NCBI GenBank assembly: GCA_910584245.1
Contig: CAJTZF010000011.1
Span: 48,815-78,587 of the forward strand
Source of the DNA: an uncultured Eubacterium sp.
GTDB lineage: Bacteria; Bacillota; Clostridia; Lachnospirales; Lachnospiraceae
Length of the DNA: 29,773 bases
Reading direction: 5' to 3'
The position numbers were made by a program, and so were the translations under genes. Shown here one piece after another: positions 15,884 to 23,622 of this stretch (position 1 is the first letter of the stretch; each line of letters starts with the position of its first letter). The notes under the pieces are model-generated. The model searched no databases. It saw only the letters and a list, made by a program, of their open reading frames with translations, and was not told where the DNA came from.

Positions 15884-16528
15884 ATGAAAATAGTTATGTT
15901 AGGTGCCCCGGGTGCCGGAAAAGGTACGCAGGCAAAGAAAATTTCAGAAAAATATGGGATCCCCCATATTTCCACAGGAGATATTTTTCGCGCAAATATA
16001 AAGGAAAATACGGAGCTTGGCAAGAAGGCAAAGACGTATATGGACCAGGGATTGTTAGTTCCGGACGAACTGGTAGTTGATCTTGTAGTAGACCGGCTCG
16101 CTCAGGATGATGCGAAGAAGGGTTATGTACTGGACGGTTTTCCACGTACGATTCCGCAGGCAGAAGCGCTTACGGAGGCACTGGGGAAAATCGGTGAGAA
16201 GATGGATTATGCCATCAACGTAGAAGTGCCGGATGAAAATATTATCAACCGAATGTCAGGAAGACGTGCATGTGTATCGTGTGGTGGAACATATCATATT
16301 AAATATAATCCGACGAAGGCAGAAGGCATTTGCGATGCCTGCGGCGGAGAGTTAATCCTTCGTGATGATGACAAGGCGGAGACGGTGAAACAGCGTCTGG
16401 ACGTATATCACACACAGACACAGCCGTTGATTGATTATTATACGAAAGAGGGAATTTTGGAAGAGGTGGACGGAACACTGGACTTAGAGGTAGTGTTCGA
16501 TGAGATTGTAAAGCTTCTGGAAAAGTAG
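15884..16528 (+). CDS. adk: Adenylate kinase
   Basis: A 214-residue cytosolic enzyme catalysing ATP + AMP = 2 ADP. The P-loop GAPGAGKGTQ is at residues 7-16, followed by the AMP-binding segment STGDIFRANI, the DGFPRT motif, and a long LID with a zinc site Cys130-x2-Cys133 and Cys150-x2-Cys153, as in Gram-positive long-form enzymes. ATG 15884 is chosen over an upstream in-frame ATG (15848) because MKIVMLGAPG is the family start. The ribosome-binding site is weak (AGGCAGGG), and the strong hairpin just upstream may restrict initiation. Confidence 0.98.
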   Translation: MKIVMLGAPGAGKGTQAKKISEKYGIPHISTGDIFRANIKENTELGKKAKTYMDQGLLVPDELVVDLVVDRLAQDDAKKGYVLDGFPRTIPQAEALTEALGKIGEKMDYAINVEVPDENIINRMSGRRACVSCGGTYHIKYNPTKAEGICDACGGELILRDDDKAETVKQRLDVYHTQTQPLIDYYTKEGILEEVDGTLDLEVVFDEIVKLLEK

Positions 16529-16571
16529 CGCCATAGTGGAAGCGTGAAGGAAAGTGGAGATGCGATAAGAA

Positions 16572-17336
16572 ATGGCTATAACAATAAAATCGAACCGTGA
16601 AATTTCGCTTATGCGGGAGGCGGGGAAAATACTCGCTGAGGTGCATGATAAATTAAGTGAAATTATTACACCGGGGATCACGACAATGGATATCGACCGG
16701 AAAGGCTACGAGCTCATCCGAAAGGCGGGATGCCAGCCTTCCTTTCTAAATTATGAAGGTTATCCGGCTTCGATCTGTGTTTCTGTAAATGATGAAGTGG
16801 TCCACGGTATTCCGACGGATGGCCGGAGATTGGAAGAGGGCGACATTGTGAGCCTCGACGCGGGAGTGATCTGGGAAGGATACCATTCGGATGCTGCAAG
16901 AACTCATGCAGTAGGGGAAATAAGTGAGGAGTCCAGAACACTCATAGAGGTCACAAAGCAGAGTTTTTATGAGGGAATAAAAAAGGCATTACCAGGAAAT
17001 CATTTGCATGATATTTCTGCCGCGATTCAGAATTATGTGGAAAGCCACGGTTTTTCCGTAGTTCGGGATTTGGTGGGACATGGAATCGGTTCTCATCTGC
17101 ACGAGGAACCACAGGTTCCAAACTACAAACCAGTTGGCCGCGGGCCGAAACTTCGGCCGGGCATGACGCTTGCCATTGAACCGATGGTAAATGCGGGGGA
17201 CTGGAAGATCTGGATTTTGGAGGACGATTGGACGGTAGTCACAAGAGATGGCTCGAAATCCGCGCATTATGAAAACACGATTTTGATTACCGAAGGAGAA
17301 CCGGAAATATTATCATTGGATTGCATGAATGTTTAA
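16572..17336 (+). CDS. map: Type I methionine aminopeptidase
   Basis: A 254-residue metalloenzyme that removes N-terminal Met from nascent proteins. The five metal ligands are in place: Asp96 (SLDAGV), Asp107 (HSDAARTHAVG), His170 (VGHGIGSHLHEEP), Glu203 (AIEPM) and Glu234 (HYENTILIT), matching E. coli Asp97, Asp108, His171, Glu204 and Glu235. There is no SEC-C zinc extension. It lies 43 bases after adk and 12 before infA in the conserved order. Confidence 0.97.
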   Translation: MAITIKSNREISLMREAGKILAEVHDKLSEIITPGITTMDIDRKGYELIRKAGCQPSFLNYEGYPASICVSVNDEVVHGIPTDGRRLEEGDIVSLDAGVIWEGYHSDAARTHAVGEISEESRTLIEVTKQSFYEGIKKALPGNHLHDISAAIQNYVESHGFSVVRDLVGHGIGSHLHEEPQVPNYKPVGRGPKLRPGMTLAIEPMVNAGDWKIWILEDDWTVVTRDGSKSAHYENTILITEGEPEILSLDCMNV

Positions 17337-17348
17337 GGAGAGTTGTAT

Positions 17349-17567
17349 ATGTCAAAAGCAGATGTAATTGAAATTGAAGGAACCGTTGTTGAAAAGCTGC
17401 CAAACGCGATGTTTCAGGTGGAGCTTGAGAACGGTCACAAGGTTTTGGCTCATATCAGCGGCAAGCTGAGAATGAATTTTATCCGTATCTTACCGGGCGA
17501 CAAGGTAACCCTTGAGTTATCGCCATATGATCTTACGAAGGGCCGTATCGTCTGGAGAGATAAATAA
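17349..17567 (+). CDS. infA: Translation initiation factor IF-1
   Basis: A 72-residue OB-fold protein: SKADVIEIEGTVVEKLPNAMFQVELENGHKVLAHISGKLRMNFIRILPGDKVTLELSPYDLTKGRIVWR. IF-1 occupies the 30S A site during initiation. The start is ATG 17349, since MSKADVIE is the family N-terminus and AAGGAGAG lies upstream; an in-frame ATG at 17343 would add two residues. A spacer with two short hairpins (GTGCTT/AAGCAC and GTAAC/GTTAC, 17578-17608) separates it from rpmJ. Confidence 0.97.
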   Translation: MSKADVIEIEGTVVEKLPNAMFQVELENGHKVLAHISGKLRMNFIRILPGDKVTLELSPYDLTKGRIVWRDK

Positions 17568-17655
17568 ATGAAAAAAGTGCTTGCAAAGCACGGTAACATG
17601 TGTTACACTTGTAAATGGACTTTCGAAAAAATCCCAAAGAAAGGGGGTTATTACT

Positions 17656-17769
17656 GTGAAGGTTAGATCTTCAGTAAAACCAATTTGCGAAAAGTGCAAA
17701 ATTATTAAAAGAAAGGGTCGAATCAGAGTGATCTGTGAGAATCCAAAACACAAGCAAAGACAGGGCTAA
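17656..17769 (+). CDS. rpmJ: 50S ribosomal protein L36
   Basis: A 37-residue L36, the smallest ribosomal protein here, with the zinc ribbon Cys11-x2-Cys14 and Cys27-x4-His32. The start is GTG 17656, giving MKVRSSVKPICEKCK, with AAAGGGGG upstream; a longer in-frame reading from 17581 covers the hairpins and is not supported. The Cys form is the zinc-dependent version. It is followed by an unusually long 275-base non-coding gap. Confidence 0.96.
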   Translation: MKVRSSVKPICEKCKIIKRKGRIRVICENPKHKQRQG

Positions 17770-18044
17770 GAATATATCGGAGAGACCTAAAGCGCCGCTT
17801 TAGGTTCTTATCGTACTTATATATAAGTCTTGCTTTCTGTGTTACAGTAGTCCACACCGTCAGGAACTACTGTGATATCATAACGGAACGTGCTACAGAG
17901 TTCTCCACGTATTCCTAATATTATAGAAGGAATACGGTGGTTCTTTGTCTGTATGCATGGTTATGGTTTAAAGCGGCTGCATGGAACTCCGTAGGGAGCT
18001 TCCGACATTTTATTTAAAAATATCAATGGAGGTGTAAAGTACAC
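17770..18044 (+). promoter_or_regulatory. Structured non-coding region upstream of the rpsM-rpsK-rpsD-rpoA-rplQ block
   Basis: A 275-base gap with a chain of hairpins. ACCTAAAGC/GCTTTAGGT is perfect (17785-17805, loop GCC). TTACAGTAG/CTACTGTGA (about 17842-17875) has an inner TCC/GGA stem. CCAC+GTATTCCT pairs with AGGAATAC+GTGG across one bulged G (17905-17940) and is framed by ACAGA/TCTGT. A GGAA..TTCC hairpin is near 17981-18002. There is also a 12-base palindrome, CTTATATATAAG, near 17816-17827. The alpha operon is autoregulated by S4 through an mRNA structure before rpsM in E. coli, so a functional analogue is plausible. I see no convincing promoter. Confidence 0.55.
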
Positions 18045-18413
18045 ATGGCTCGTATCAGTGGTGTAGATTTACCAAGAGAAAAACGTGTAGAGATAGGTCT
18101 TACCTATATATATGGTATCGGCGTATCCAGTTCAAAACGTATTTTGAACGAAGCAAACGTTGACCCTAACATTCGTTGCAAGGATTTGACCGACGATGAT
18201 GTTGCAAAGATCCGTGATGTTATTGACAGAACACAGGTTGTGGAAGGTGATCTCCGCAGGGAAATTGCCTTGAATATCAAAAGATTACAGGAAATCGGAT
18301 GCTATCGAGGAATTCGTCATAGAAAGGGACTTCCGGTTCGCGGACAGAAAACGAAGACGAATGCCAGGACAAGAAAAGGTCCAAAACGTACAGTGGCAAA
18401 TAAAAAGAAATAA
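18045..18413 (+). CDS. rpsM: 30S ribosomal protein S13
   Basis: A 122-residue S13: MARISGVDLPREKRVEIGLTYIYGIGVSSSKRIL (helix-two-turn-helix) and the C-terminal GIRHRKGLPVRGQKTKTNARTRKGPKRT. S13 contacts P-site tRNA and bridges to the 50S. ATG 18045 follows TGGAGGTG with slightly long spacing. It opens the alpha block after the structured gap and is followed 17 bases later by rpsK. Confidence 0.97.
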   Translation: MARISGVDLPREKRVEIGLTYIYGIGVSSSKRILNEANVDPNIRCKDLTDDDVAKIRDVIDRTQVVEGDLRREIALNIKRLQEIGCYRGIRHRKGLPVRGQKTKTNARTRKGPKRTVANKKK

Positions 18414-18430
18414 ATTAGGAGGTTTTGTCA

Positions 18431-18826
18431 ATGGCTAAGAAAGTTGCAAAAAAAGTGACAAAAAAGCGTGTCAAAAAGAATATTGACCGCGGACAAGCGC
18501 ACATTCAGTCATCTTTTAATAATACAATCGTAACACTGACCGATATGCAGGGAAATGCTATTTCATGGGCAAGTGCCGGTGGACTTGGATTCAGGGGATC
18601 CAGAAAATCTACTCCGTACGCAGCCCAGATGGCTGCTGAGACGGCGGCAAAGGCAGCATTACCACACGGTTTGAGGTCGGTAGAGGTAATGGTAAAGGGA
18701 CCGGGTTCCGGAAGAGAAGCAGCGATCCGTGCAATCCAGGCTTGCGGCATTGAGGTAACTAGTATTCAGGATGTGACACCAGTTCCGCACAACGGATGCA
18801 GACCGCCAAAACGTAGAAGAGTGTAA
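18431..18826 (+). CDS. rpsK: 30S ribosomal protein S11
   Basis: A 131-residue S11. A Lys-rich N-terminus precedes GQAHIQSSFNNTIVTLTDMQGNAISWASAGGLGFRGSRKSTPYAAQ, and the C-terminus is GIEVTSIQDVTPVPHNGCRPPKRRRV, the family signature. S11 lies on the 30S platform by the mRNA exit. ATG 18431 is used; a TTG two codons upstream is discounted because TTAGGAGG spacing favours the ATG. Confidence 0.97.
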   Translation: MAKKVAKKVTKKRVKKNIDRGQAHIQSSFNNTIVTLTDMQGNAISWASAGGLGFRGSRKSTPYAAQMAAETAAKAALPHGLRSVEVMVKGPGSGREAAIRAIQACGIEVTSIQDVTPVPHNGCRPPKRRRV

Positions 18827-18874
18827 GCGAGTGTATAGAATTTAGAGCCGCTCCGCGGCAGAATGGAGGAAATA

Positions 18875-19468
18875 ATGGCTAGAGATATGTCGCCTGTTTT
18901 GAAAAGATGTAGATCTCTTGATTTAGACCCGGTATATCTTGGTATCGACAAAAAATCGAAGAGAAATGCTAGGACCGGAAGAAAACTGAGTGAGTACGGT
19001 ATGCAGTTAAAAGAGAAACAGAAAGCAAAGTTTATATATGGTGTACTTGAGAAGCCTTTTCGCAATTATTTTAAAAGGGCGCAGAAATTGAAATATGGAA
19101 CAGCAGGTGAAAACCTGATGATTCTTCTTGAGTTGAGACTTGATAATGTTATGTTCCGTCTCGGCTACGGCAGAACGAGAAAAGAAGCGAGACAGATCGT
19201 GGATCATAAGCATGTGCTTGTAAATGGGAAATTAGTCAATGTTCCATCTTATCAGGTTAAGGCCGGTGATGTGATCGAAATCAAGGAGAAATTCAAGGGA
19301 ACACAGAGATATAAGGACATTTTAGAGGTTACGGGTGCACGTATGGTGCCAGCGTGGTTGGAGGCAGACCATGAGAATCTCCAGGGAACGGTGAAGCAGG
19401 TTCCTACCAGGGCAGAGATTGACGTTCCAGTCAATGAAGTGCTGATCGTCGAGTTGTACTCCAAGTAA
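18875..19468 (+). CDS. rpsD: 30S ribosomal protein S4, divergent N-terminus
   Basis: A 197-residue S4 with KLSEYGMQLKEKQKAKFIYG, the S4 RNA-binding domain (RLDNVMFRLGYGRTRKEARQIVDHKHVLVNGKLVNVPSYQVKAGDVIEIKE) and C-terminal VPVNEVLIVELYSK. The first 40 residues (DMSPVLKRCRSLDLDPVYLGIDKKSKR) differ from the usual RYxGP start and have no zinc cysteine set; I recall this form from Lachnospiraceae. S4 is a primary 16S binder and often a repressor of its own operon. ATG 18875 follows GGAGG; an in-frame ATG at 18863 overlaps that site. GCCGC/GCGGC (18847-18859) forms a hairpin just before it. Confidence 0.97.
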   Translation: MARDMSPVLKRCRSLDLDPVYLGIDKKSKRNARTGRKLSEYGMQLKEKQKAKFIYGVLEKPFRNYFKRAQKLKYGTAGENLMILLELRLDNVMFRLGYGRTRKEARQIVDHKHVLVNGKLVNVPSYQVKAGDVIEIKEKFKGTQRYKDILEVTGARMVPAWLEADHENLQGTVKQVPTRAEIDVPVNEVLIVELYSK

Positions 19469-19497
19469 TCATGTAAACCCAAAAGGAGGGTCCTAGA

Positions 19498-20460
19498 GTG
19501 TTTGAATTTGAAAAGCCAAGAATTGAAATTGATGAGATTTCGGAAGATAAAAAATATGGTCGCTTTGTAGTAGAACCACTTGAAAGAGGATACGGAACAA
19601 CTTTGGGTAATTCTTTGAGACGAATTATGCTTTCATCTTTGCCGGGAACTGCGGTAAGCCACATTAAGATTGATGGAATTGTTCACGAATTCAGCGCCAT
19701 TCCAGGCGTGAAGGAGGACGTTACGGAGATCGTTATGAACATCAAGAGCCTGGCGATCAAAAATTCCAGTTCTAACCTGAACGAAACTAAGACGATGTAT
19801 ATTGACGCAAATGGTGAAGGTATCGTTACGGCAGCGGATATCAAATGTGACCCGGATCTTGAAATCATTAATACGGACCAGGTCATCGCAACATTAAACG
19901 GTGGAGCTGACTGTAAGCTCTACATAGAAATGACGGTGGTAAACGGTCGTGGATATGTAAGTTCTGAGAAGAATAAAAGAGAAGAAATGGCGATTGACGT
20001 TATTCCAATTGATTCTATATTTACTCCGATTGAGCGGGTAAATATCTCGGTTGAAAACACTCGCGTCGGCCAAATCACGGATTTTGACAAGCTGACACTG
20101 GATGTATATACGAATGGCACGCTCGAGCCCGACGAGGCGGTCAGTCTTGCGGCTAAAGTTATGAGCGAGCATCTCAATACATTCATAGACCTGTCGGAGC
20201 GGGCGAAGATGGCTGAAGTGATTGTGGAGAAGGAAGAAGACGAATCCGTGAAGGTGCTTGAGCTCAATATTGATGAGCTGGAATTATCGGTTCGTTCTTA
20301 CAACTGTTTGAAGAGAGCTGGGATCAATACGGTGGAAGAGCTCACCAATAAGACGGCTGACGATATGATGAAAGTTCGCAATTTAGGACGTAAATCCTTG
20401 GAGGAGGTACTTGCTAAATTGAAAGAGCTTGGACTTTCACTCAAGTCAGGTGAAGATTAA
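19498..20460 (+). CDS. rpoA: DNA-directed RNA polymerase subunit alpha
   Basis: A 320-residue alpha subunit. The N-terminal dimerisation domain (about 1-230) shows PRIEIDEISEDKKYGRFVVEPLERGYGTTLGNSLRRIMLSSLPG. The C-terminal domain (about 250-315) has LELSVRSYNCLKRAGINTVEELTNKTADDMMKVRNLGRKSLEEVLAKLKELGL, the UP-element and activator contact surface. The start is GTG 19498 behind AAAAGGAGGG. It sits between rpsD and rplQ in the conserved order, so polymerase supply is tied to ribosome synthesis. Confidence 0.98.
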   Translation: MFEFEKPRIEIDEISEDKKYGRFVVEPLERGYGTTLGNSLRRIMLSSLPGTAVSHIKIDGIVHEFSAIPGVKEDVTEIVMNIKSLAIKNSSSNLNETKTMYIDANGEGIVTAADIKCDPDLEIINTDQVIATLNGGADCKLYIEMTVVNGRGYVSSEKNKREEMAIDVIPIDSIFTPIERVNISVENTRVGQITDFDKLTLDVYTNGTLEPDEAVSLAAKVMSEHLNTFIDLSERAKMAEVIVEKEEDESVKVLELNIDELELSVRSYNCLKRAGINTVEELTNKTADDMMKVRNLGRKSLEEVLAKLKELGLSLKSGED

Positions 20461-20489
20461 GGAACTAGAAAATCAAGGAGGACATAGAA

Positions 20490-21026
20490 ATGGCAGGTTA
20501 TAGAAAGCTTGGAAGAACTTCCAGCCAGAGAAAAGCTTTGCTTCGTAACCAGGTAACCAATCTGCTTTATCACGGCAAGATTGTTACAACCGAAGCGAAA
20601 GCGAAGGAAATTCGCAGAATTGCAGAGCATATGATCGCTATGGCAGTTCGTGAGAAGGATAACTATGAGACTGTTACAGTAAAGGCAAAAGTGGCTCAAA
20701 AAGATAAAGACGGCAAGAGAGTAAAAGAAGTAGTAGATGGGAAAAAGGTAACCGTTTTTGATACCGTCGATAAGGAAATTAAACGTGAAAAACCATCCAG
20801 ACTTCATGCGAGACGCCAGATGAATAAAATGCTTTACGGTATTACCGAGATTCCAGATACGACAGCTGGCAGAAGAAAAGGAACAAAGAAGGTTGATGTG
20901 GCAAGCAAATTGTTTGATGAGATTGCTCCTAAGTATGCAGACCGCAAAGGCGGATATACTAGAATTGTAAAGATCGGCCCTCGTAAAGGGGATGCAGCGA
21001 TGGAAGTTGTCATTGAGCTTGTGTAA
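20490..21026 (+). CDS. rplQ: 50S ribosomal protein L17 with internal insertion
   Basis: A 178-residue L17, against about 120 in B. subtilis. The normal N-terminus (MAGYRKLGRTSSQRKALLRNQVTNLLYHGKIVTTEAKAKEIRRIAEHMI) and C-terminus (FDEIAPKYADRKGGYTRIVKIGPRKGDAAMEVVIELV) are intact. An extra charged, Lys/Val-rich stretch at about residues 57-101 lies between the helix ending MAVREKD and the conserved RLHARRQ. L17 sits near the tunnel exit on the 50S surface, so the insertion would probably be solvent-exposed. It is the last gene of the alpha block and is followed by a strong terminator. Confidence 0.97.
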   Translation: MAGYRKLGRTSSQRKALLRNQVTNLLYHGKIVTTEAKAKEIRRIAEHMIAMAVREKDNYETVTVKAKVAQKDKDGKRVKEVVDGKKVTVFDTVDKEIKREKPSRLHARRQMNKMLYGITEIPDTTAGRRKGTKKVDVASKLFDEIAPKYADRKGGYTRIVKIGPRKGDAAMEVVIELV

Positions 21027-21063
21027 TCTCAGGCTTCATATACCATATAATAAGATGAATTGT

Positions 21064-21094
21064 AAGCGGTACTGCGGGAGCGGTATCGCTTTTT
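21064..21094 (+). terminator. Intrinsic terminator of the ribosomal supercluster
   Basis: AGCGGTACTGC (21065-21075) pairs along all 11 positions, with two G-T pairs, to GCGGTATCGCT (21080-21090) around a GGGA tetraloop, and TTTT follows directly. It lies 38 bases after the rplQ stop and closes the S10-spc-alpha transcript before the inserted cassette. Confidence 0.85.
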
Positions 21095-21387
21095 AGCTTA
21101 TTAGGGACAGAGGGCATTCCATGTTTAGGAAACTGTACATCGGACACACCATTTTCCTCGTTAAAATCCTATGCGCAAGTTCGAGGCATGGATTTCCTCT
21201 ACGACAATATAGATCCGGCAAAATCTGCAGCCAGGATAGAAGGACAGCGGCAATGAAAGCAAGGCCCCAAAAGAAGGCCGCACAGAAGAAAGCGGCGAGA
21301 AAGGCGGAAAAATAGCGTTTGGAGAAAAAACGGAAGGAAAAGCTGGAAGAAGATGTGGTGAGGAAAGCTTTTGATATGACAGTTTGA
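21092..21387 (+). pseudogene. Possible decayed gene remnant after rplQ
   Basis: One frame reads an open stretch ending in MDFLYDNIDPAKSAARIEGQ to a TGA at about 21254-21256. At that point (CAATGA) a shift to the next frame continues as a Lys/Ala-rich tail (KARPQKKAAQKKAARKAEK), hits TAG at 21313-21315, and goes on in the same frame as RLEKKRKEKLEEDVVRKAF to TGA at 21385-21387. Coding-like, charged helical composition persists across one frameshift and one stop, which suggests erosion. No family is recognised, no start or ribosome-binding site is convincing, and the first codons overlap the rplQ terminator. Confidence 0.35.
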
Positions 21388-21442
21388 GCGACAAGGGGTT
21401 GTTTGATTACGGTCTCTTTTTTGAAAATGCCATGTAGCTATC

Positions 21443-21471
21443 TTGACTTTTTTACGTAAATATTGTAAAAT
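21443..21471 (+). promoter_or_regulatory. Sigma-A-type promoter of the HD-phosphohydrolase cassette
   Basis: TTGACT (21443-21448), a 17-base spacer and TAAAAT (21466-21471), in very AT-rich DNA. It is downstream of the rplQ terminator and about 70 bases before the first cassette gene, so the cassette has its own transcription start. Confidence 0.75.
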
Positions 21472-21542
21472 TTTATATGTATTTGTATGGTATATTTGCA
21501 TATTATAAGAGTAAGTTAGGGGAAAGGTGGTTGGAAGGAGTT

Positions 21543-21917
21543 ATGACCAAAGAGACAATAAGGCCCCAAATAACAGCATATGAGTGTATTCTATTAGTTT
21601 TTTCAGAATTAGTAAAAAAAGGTAAGACATTATTGCGCCAAGATAAGTTGGTATCTATTTTATATAATTTTAAAGATAATGATAATACGAAGATGTTATT
21701 TGAGGACGTTGCTTTTAAAAGGAATATCGACACAATTACTTCAGTAGATATTGAGGATAGTTTGTGCAGATTGCAGACGTTTGGGGCAATAGGCAAGTTA
21801 AATCCTGCTTATGAGAAGATTGTGATTTATATAAGCCGCGAAGAAGCGGATCGTTTTTTAAATTCTTTTAAGACAGAATACAAAAATGCAGCAGATATAG
21901 TAAGTGAGGCATTTTAA
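21543..21917 (+). CDS. Uncharacterised 124-residue protein paired with HD phosphohydrolase
   Basis: I do not recognise a family. The protein is mostly helical in appearance. A hydrophobic helix (TAYECILLVFSELVKKGK) is followed by a segment that could be a winged-helix-like C-terminal half (IEDSLCRLQTFGAIGKLNPAYEKIVIYISREEADRFLN: helix, then a two-strand wing). It has no signal peptide or membrane span. ATG 21543 is chosen because GGAAGGAG precedes it at normal spacing; the longer reading from 21477 would overlap the promoter region. Only one base separates its stop from the next ATG, and that gene's GAGG site lies inside this one, so the two are surely co-translated. AT-rich codon use contrasts with the ribosomal genes and suggests transfer. 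It may be a regulatory or sensing partner of the HD enzyme. Confidence 0.8.
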   Translation: MTKETIRPQITAYECILLVFSELVKKGKTLLRQDKLVSILYNFKDNDNTKMLFEDVAFKRNIDTITSVDIEDSLCRLQTFGAIGKLNPAYEKIVIYISREEADRFLNSFKTEYKNAADIVSEAF

Positions 21918-21918
21918 T

Positions 21919-23607
21919 ATGAAACAATTGAAAAATCAAAGTAGTTATCAAGAAATATGTAAGGACGTAAATCGTTTTGTAGCAGAAAAGTTAAAAGGTT
22001 ATAACACAAATGGGGTAGAAGCAAAGACAATTCATGATCCCATTTGGGGCTCTACTGACTATAGTGAATGGGAGATGCAATTAATTGATTCCCCATTAAT
22101 ACAGCGCTTGCGTAATATTAGCCAAGTCGGTTTGGCTGTATTAACTTATCCGGCCGCTAGGCATTCCAGATTTGAGCATACACTCGGTGTAGCAGCAGCA
22201 ACCAAGCGTTTAGTAGACCGAATAAATGTAAATTGTAGCAAATTTAAGATAAGTTCAGATGTGAAAAATAAACTTGTTTTATCCGCAATTATGCATGATG
22301 CAGGGCATTGTTTTTATTCTCATTTGTCTGAGACTATATACGGGAATCTAAGAGATTTTTGCGAGCTTCGGCAAGATATTAAAAAAATATATGATATTAA
22401 ACCAAAAGCACATGAGATACTATCACTTATCATTGTGAATTCTGATGCTTTCAAGCAGTTTTTCTTAGAATCTGTAAATTACCCCAATAAAGCGAATTTA
22501 GATTATTTGTGTGAGGATGTCGGAAAGATTATTATTGGCGTAAATATCGAGGATAGCGGTAATATTGAAAGCTATCAAACAGCGATAATTAATGGTTCGT
22601 TTGATGTGGATAAGCTCGATTACATAAAAAGAGATAGTTATACAGCTGGTTTGGCGCTGGATTTTGACATAGAGCGTTTGTTTACAAAAATAAAAGTAAA
22701 GACATTATCAGTAGATGGGCAAATTGAAAATAGATTAGTTATCCAGGCTAATGGTGTAACGGCAATAGAGGAATTAACATTTTGTAAGATTATGTTGTTC
22801 AGTTATATATACTATCATCAGAAGGTTTTAATAACGGAAGAATTGATCAAAGATTATGTACAAGCTCTATTGAAGCTTGATATGATTAATTCATATTCAG
22901 ATTTTCTTAGTCTGGATGAGGCATCATTATTAAGTCTGGCAAAGGAACAAGGGAATCGGAAACCTTTTCCTAAATATGGGAATATTAGTTTGACGCAATT
23001 GGCAAACAGTATTAAAAACCGTACGTTGCCGAAACGTTGTTTGGAAATTAGTCAGAGTATCGTACAAAACATCGTTGTTGATGAGCCAGGCAAAAAAGAA
23101 GAGTTAGAAAGAATGTTGAATGCTGTACGGAGTAATAAGGATTATGATGTTAATATGTTAGATATGGATATTAACAAAATGATTTCGTATTATACGCGTT
23201 CGAATGCAAGATATATTGCTGGTTTTATGTCGAAATTTGAAAGTGATACTTTTGATGAGGTTTTGGAAATACGAAAAAAGATATATGATGTTTTAGTAAA
23301 TATATATGAAAAACATAATTTAGATGTAGATTTTGATGTTTTTGATATTTATTTTGTTTTTCCATCTGTCGTATCATACGGAACACCAGGTGAAAAAAAC
23401 GTGTTGGGCAGGGATGGAAAACTTATGTCAATAAATGATTTTGTAAAATTGGAACAATGGGCGTCCAGTTTTAATGCCTATAAATGGAGAGGATATGTTT
23501 ACGTTACCAAAAAAGTAAACAGGGAATATGCTTTGGAGGCTTGCAGGACTGTGATTTTTGAGGACAAGCTGGAGCTGGGACAGTTGAAATCTTTTCTGAA
23601 ACTTTAA
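21919..23607 (+). CDS. SAMHD1/dGTPase-like HD-domain phosphohydrolase
   Basis: A 562-residue predicted cytosolic enzyme. The HD metal site is complete and spaced as in the SAMHD1/YwfO group: His87 in ARHSRFEHTLGV, His126-Asp127 in MHDAGHCFYSH, and Asp229 in GSFDVDKLDYIKRD, with a KAHEIL helix between. Known members hydrolyse dNTPs to deoxynucleoside and triphosphate. Substrate and activity here are inferred. Residues beyond about 330 form a long C-terminal region with no domain I can name. ATG 21919 is preferred to GTG 21904 because the latter lacks a ribosome-binding site and lies within the one for 21919. It is AT-rich: two hand-counted 60-base lines gave 32% and 23% GC, against 60% for a line in rplB. 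dNTP-depleting HD enzymes are known antiphage effectors, so a defence role is possible but unproven; housekeeping nucleotide metabolism is the alternative. Confidence 0.85.
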   Translation: MKQLKNQSSYQEICKDVNRFVAEKLKGYNTNGVEAKTIHDPIWGSTDYSEWEMQLIDSPLIQRLRNISQVGLAVLTYPAARHSRFEHTLGVAAATKRLVDRINVNCSKFKISSDVKNKLVLSAIMHDAGHCFYSHLSETIYGNLRDFCELRQDIKKIYDIKPKAHEILSLIIVNSDAFKQFFLESVNYPNKANLDYLCEDVGKIIIGVNIEDSGNIESYQTAIINGSFDVDKLDYIKRDSYTAGLALDFDIERLFTKIKVKTLSVDGQIENRLVIQANGVTAIEELTFCKIMLFSYIYYHQKVLITEELIKDYVQALLKLDMINSYSDFLSLDEASLLSLAKEQGNRKPFPKYGNISLTQLANSIKNRTLPKRCLEISQSIVQNIVVDEPGKKEELERMLNAVRSNKDYDVNMLDMDINKMISYYTRSNARYIAGFMSKFESDTFDEVLEIRKKIYDVLVNIYEKHNLDVDFDVFDIYFVFPSVVSYGTPGEKNVLGRDGKLMSINDFVKLEQWASSFNAYKWRGYVYVTKKVNREYALEACRTVIFEDKLELGQLKSFLKL

Positions 23608-23622
23608 TCATTTCTTTCATAA

